In this document: positions 16,401-17,557 of the stretch, piece after piece | Layout: the number at the start of each line of letters is the position of its first letter | Numbering within the stretch: position 1 is the first letter of the stretch | Assembly (NCBI GenBank): GCA_020444775.1 | Contig: JAGRHX010000324.1 | Location: 1-17,557, forward strand | Source of the DNA: Gammaproteobacteria bacterium | GTDB taxonomy: Bacteria; Pseudomonadota; Gammaproteobacteria; HK1 | Direction: 5' to 3' | DNA: 17,557 nucleotides | Made by a program: the position numbers and the translations under genes | Notes under the pieces: model-generated | What the model saw: only the letters and a program-made list of their open reading frames with translations | Told to the model about the DNA's origin: nothing | The model's database searches: none

Positions 16401-16660
16401 CCGGTCGGATGCGTCTGCGTCCGATCCTCATGACCAGCATCACCACGGTGGTCGGCATGCTGCCGCTGGCGCTCGGACTGGGGGAGGGCTCGGAGCTGCT
16501 CGAGCCGCTTGCCCTGACCATGGTGTGGGGCCTGAGCTTCTCGACGCTGGTTTCCCTGATCATGGTGCCGGCTCTATACCGGATGCTGGCCTGGCGCGAT
16601 CGACCGGCGCGGACGCTGGACGCGTCGGCGGATGCGCCCATGCAGCCGCAGCACGGTTGA
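13463..16660 (+). CDS. RND family efflux permease (AcrB-like inner-membrane transporter)
   Basis: A 1065-residue proton-driven trimeric pump of the inner membrane. It has the expected duplicated plan: TM1 at ~33-51, a periplasmic loop with GVPSTVIEDRITRQLEE (74-90), and a TM2-TM6 block around 355-510. A TM7 segment at ~548-567, a second periplasmic loop to ~885, and TM8-TM12 at ~886-1045 follow. FLPALDDGQVSVYL (574-587) is a typical start of the second loop. In TM4 the relay reads LVDN (425-428): D427 is kept, but the second Asp of AcrB (D408) is Asn428. In TM10 the AcrB K940 position is Asn954 (VVNNAIVLVEY). These variants are known from a SwrC-like branch of RND pumps, so it is probably functional. 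Start GTG 13463 has a strong GAGGAG. The adaptor gene precedes it; no outer-membrane channel is in the window. Substrate is unknown (drugs, lipids or surfactants are possible; metal is less likely). Confidence 0.94.
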   Translation: MDDAQRTERSPHLSAAQRLRSGGIAAWSVRHPVGVCMIALAVVVLGLFSLTRLGVDLLPHIIYPEVRVRVLEGGVPSTVIEDRITRQLEEQLAITEDAIAVQSSSQEGRSEVNLTFEYGKDIDIALRDASSRLDRAKRFLPESIDPPVIYKRDPSQIPVAEFIVSSALREPAALKAWADYRFSKWFLNLPGLAAVEVGGAPSREISILPDQHKLAGYGYSVDDVVRSLERGNLDAAGGPLRMSRQEINSRTSGRFDNVEAIASLPLVGTGGSTPVGLVRLKDVAEIVDGYEDERLRIRLNQVPGIKVSFQKQPQANTVAVVDAVNEQLEWLRSENLIPEDIQISRVSDQAVYVRQALSNAGTAAVSGALLAMLVVFLFLGDLRRTLIIGTGIPVAIMVALILMSSFDLTLNIMTLGGLALGIGMLVDNTIVMLENTYRHQRMGKPGDVAAIDAAREVNGAIVASTSTNLAAILPFLFIGGLIGLLFMELIATISAAIIASMLLALTVVPALSAQVPVGRATLMRRAVDAVMGLSQRAYSVALRVLLRFSPLVPVPFILALIYVWPVFTSGKDVFLPALDDGQVSVYLIADSGISLNEMDRIVERVEGFLQRQPEVELVYSQIGGFVFGRSQYERSNRSRIDVTLVPQRQRNESNQAWSSRMQRELSRLQLVGVKVRMRVRGIRGIRVSNSDEDLSVRVQGPDLNTLAEIADEIVARLSGLQGVKNVGHSLEDTSQELSVVIDRERAAVLGLDVDQVGRAVRIALRGVVATDFIDGDQQFDVRVRLPARDMQSLESVESIVVFPARNDRRPIRLEDIARVELIATPAAIQRDRQQRIVEVFGSVGEDATLGELLVEVERRLADLPLPEGYTRYDGGASDALAKGRNTSMILIVLALFLVLVVMAVQYESLRNPLIILASVPFTIIGVAMAISYNELPLSMPLWLGVIMLSGIVVNNAIVLVEYIEIAREQGVAKLDAIIEAGRMRLRPILMTSITTVVGMLPLALGLGEGSELLEPLALTMVWGLSFSTLVSLIMVPALYRMLAWRDRPARTLDASADAPMQPQHG

Positions 16661-16700
16661 GATTACCTTGATGGCGCCAGGGCCGCGGTGGTCGATGTGT

Positions 16701-17557
16701 TCAGAACATGCTCATCTGTGCATCGGTGATGGCGTCGAAGCTCGAATCCAGGAAATGGAGGATGCCATCGGCGGCGGGCGCGAGTTGCCGATCCCGGTAG
16801 TGCTCGTAGTCGGGGCGTGGTAGCGGCAGGCCCTCACGTATCGGCTCGGGACCATTGCTGGTGATGATGTAACGCACCCATTTGACCGGTATGCCCAGCT
16901 TGCGAGCGGCCTGGACATGGGGCGGCACGTTGCGGCTGTAGTCCTGCACCCGTCGGCGCAGTCGTTTGCTGTAGACCAGCGCGTGGTCGAGCTCTCCGCT
17001 CAGCATTCGTTCCAGGGTCTGCTGGATGAACTGCTCGTACGGTTCCGAGTTGAAGATGCGTCTGTACAGCTCGCGCTGGAACTCGCGCGCGAGCGGCGTC
17101 CAGTCGGTGCGTACGCTCTCCAGACCCTTGAACACCAGCCTCTCTTCATTGCCCTCTCGGACCAGACCGGCGTAGCGCTTCTTGCTGCCGGTCTGCTCGC
17201 CGCGCACCGTGGGCATCAGGAAGCGGGCGAAATGGGTCTCGAACTCGATCTCCAGATGCGAGTGCAACGACAGCTCGCGGGCCAGTGTCTGGCGCCACCA
17301 ATCGTTGAGCGCGCGCGCGAGACGGGTGCCGATGGCGCGGGCCTGAGGTGTCTGGTACCCCGGTCCGAGCAGCACGAACAGGGAATCGGTATCGCCGTAG
17401 ATCACCTTGTAGCCGTGGGCTTCGATCTGCTCGCGGCTGCGTTGGATGATCTCGTGACCGCGCAACGTGATGCTGCTCGCCAGCCGTGCGTCGTGGAAAC
17501 GACAGCCGTTGGCGCCGAGCACACCATAGAAGGAGTTCATGAGGATCTTCACCGCCT
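16701..17557 (-). CDS. polB: DNA polymerase II (family B), C-terminal part
   Basis: The C-terminal ~285 residues of a family-B DNA polymerase; the 5' part lies beyond the right edge. Polymerase II copies DNA past lesions and in E. coli is induced in the SOS response. Visible are motif B (KILMNSFYGVLG), GCRFHDARLASSITLRGHE, motif C YGDTDSLFV with both catalytic Asp residues, and KKRYAGL. KGLESVRTDWTPLAREFQ, characteristic of Pol II, and a C-terminal thumb region ending in QMSMF follow. No key residue is missing in this part. It converges on the RND gene with a 40-bp gap (16661-16700), which contains the palindrome TGGCGCCA but no clear terminator. The promoter, and any LexA box, would be outside the window. 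Confidence 0.93.
   Translation of the reverse strand, partial: AVKILMNSFYGVLGANGCRFHDARLASSITLRGHEIIQRSREQIEAHGYKVIYGDTDSLFVLLGPGYQTPQARAIGTRLARALNDWWRQTLARELSLHSHLEIEFETHFARFLMPTVRGEQTGSKKRYAGLVREGNEERLVFKGLESVRTDWTPLAREFQRELYRRIFNSEPYEQFIQQTLERMLSGELDHALVYSKRLRRRVQDYSRNVPPHVQAARKLGIPVKWVRYIITSNGPEPIREGLPLPRPDYEHYRDRQLAPAADGILHFLDSSFDAITDAQMSMF

Noticed and set aside
1..17557. Mobile elements, CRISPR arrays, tRNA or rRNA genes
   Set aside because: No transposase or integrase motifs, no regularly spaced repeats, and no tRNA-like T-loop sequences in the four larger intergenic regions.

Overview
This 17.6 kb window looks like an ordinary piece of bacterial chromosome. It is GC-rich and densely coding, has no mobile elements, and shows no tRNA, rRNA or CRISPR. 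A family-B DNA polymerase II, a lipoprotein adaptor with an RND pump, two large GGDEF-EAL proteins, a DUF4124 periplasmic protein and a CaiB-type CoA-transferase together suggest a free-living gammaproteobacterium. That taxonomic call is inference from gene content, because no marker gene is present.

Layout, left to right. (1) The 3' end of a CaiB/BaiF CoA-transferase (1-713, +) faces the end of an MHYT-PAS-GGDEF-EAL protein (753-3161, -). (2) Across a 322-bp gap, a divergent CHASE4-PAS-GGDEF-EAL protein (3484-6021, +) begins. (3) After a 307-bp gap comes a two-gene operon: a class B asparagine-synthetase-type amidotransferase (6329-8191) and a GT4 glycosyltransferase (8211-9416), 19 bp apart. 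(4) After a 325-bp gap is a single luciferase-like flavin monooxygenase (9742-10857). It converges on a DUF4124 periplasmic protein (10977-11894, -), with two GC-rich hairpins between them. (5) Divergent from DUF4124 is an efflux operon: a lipoprotein membrane-fusion adaptor (12174-13418) and an RND permease (13463-16660). (6) The window ends inside a convergent DNA polymerase II gene (16701-17557, -, 5' end missing).

How the genes may work together. The two cyclic-di-GMP enzymes look complementary. The MHYT protein keeps the EAL motifs for c-di-GMP hydrolysis, but its GGDEF domain lacks the inhibitory-site Arg. The CHASE4 protein keeps an intact GGDEF and I-site, but has lost the EAL glutamate and the asparagine of its EAL domain. 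A reasonable inference is that one mainly degrades and the other mainly makes c-di-GMP in response to different signals. The amidotransferase/glycosyltransferase pair next door is typical of surface or exopolysaccharide synthesis, a common c-di-GMP target, but nothing in the sequence proves that link. The adaptor and permease should form an inner-membrane/periplasmic efflux pump that needs an outer-membrane channel encoded elsewhere. A 14-bp perfect palindrome upstream of the adaptor is the best operator candidate in the window.

I did not find an obviously new multi-gene system. The points most worth a second look are the complementary c-di-GMP pair, the altered proton-relay residues of the pump, the operator-like palindrome, and the uncharacterised C-terminal region of the DUF4124 protein.
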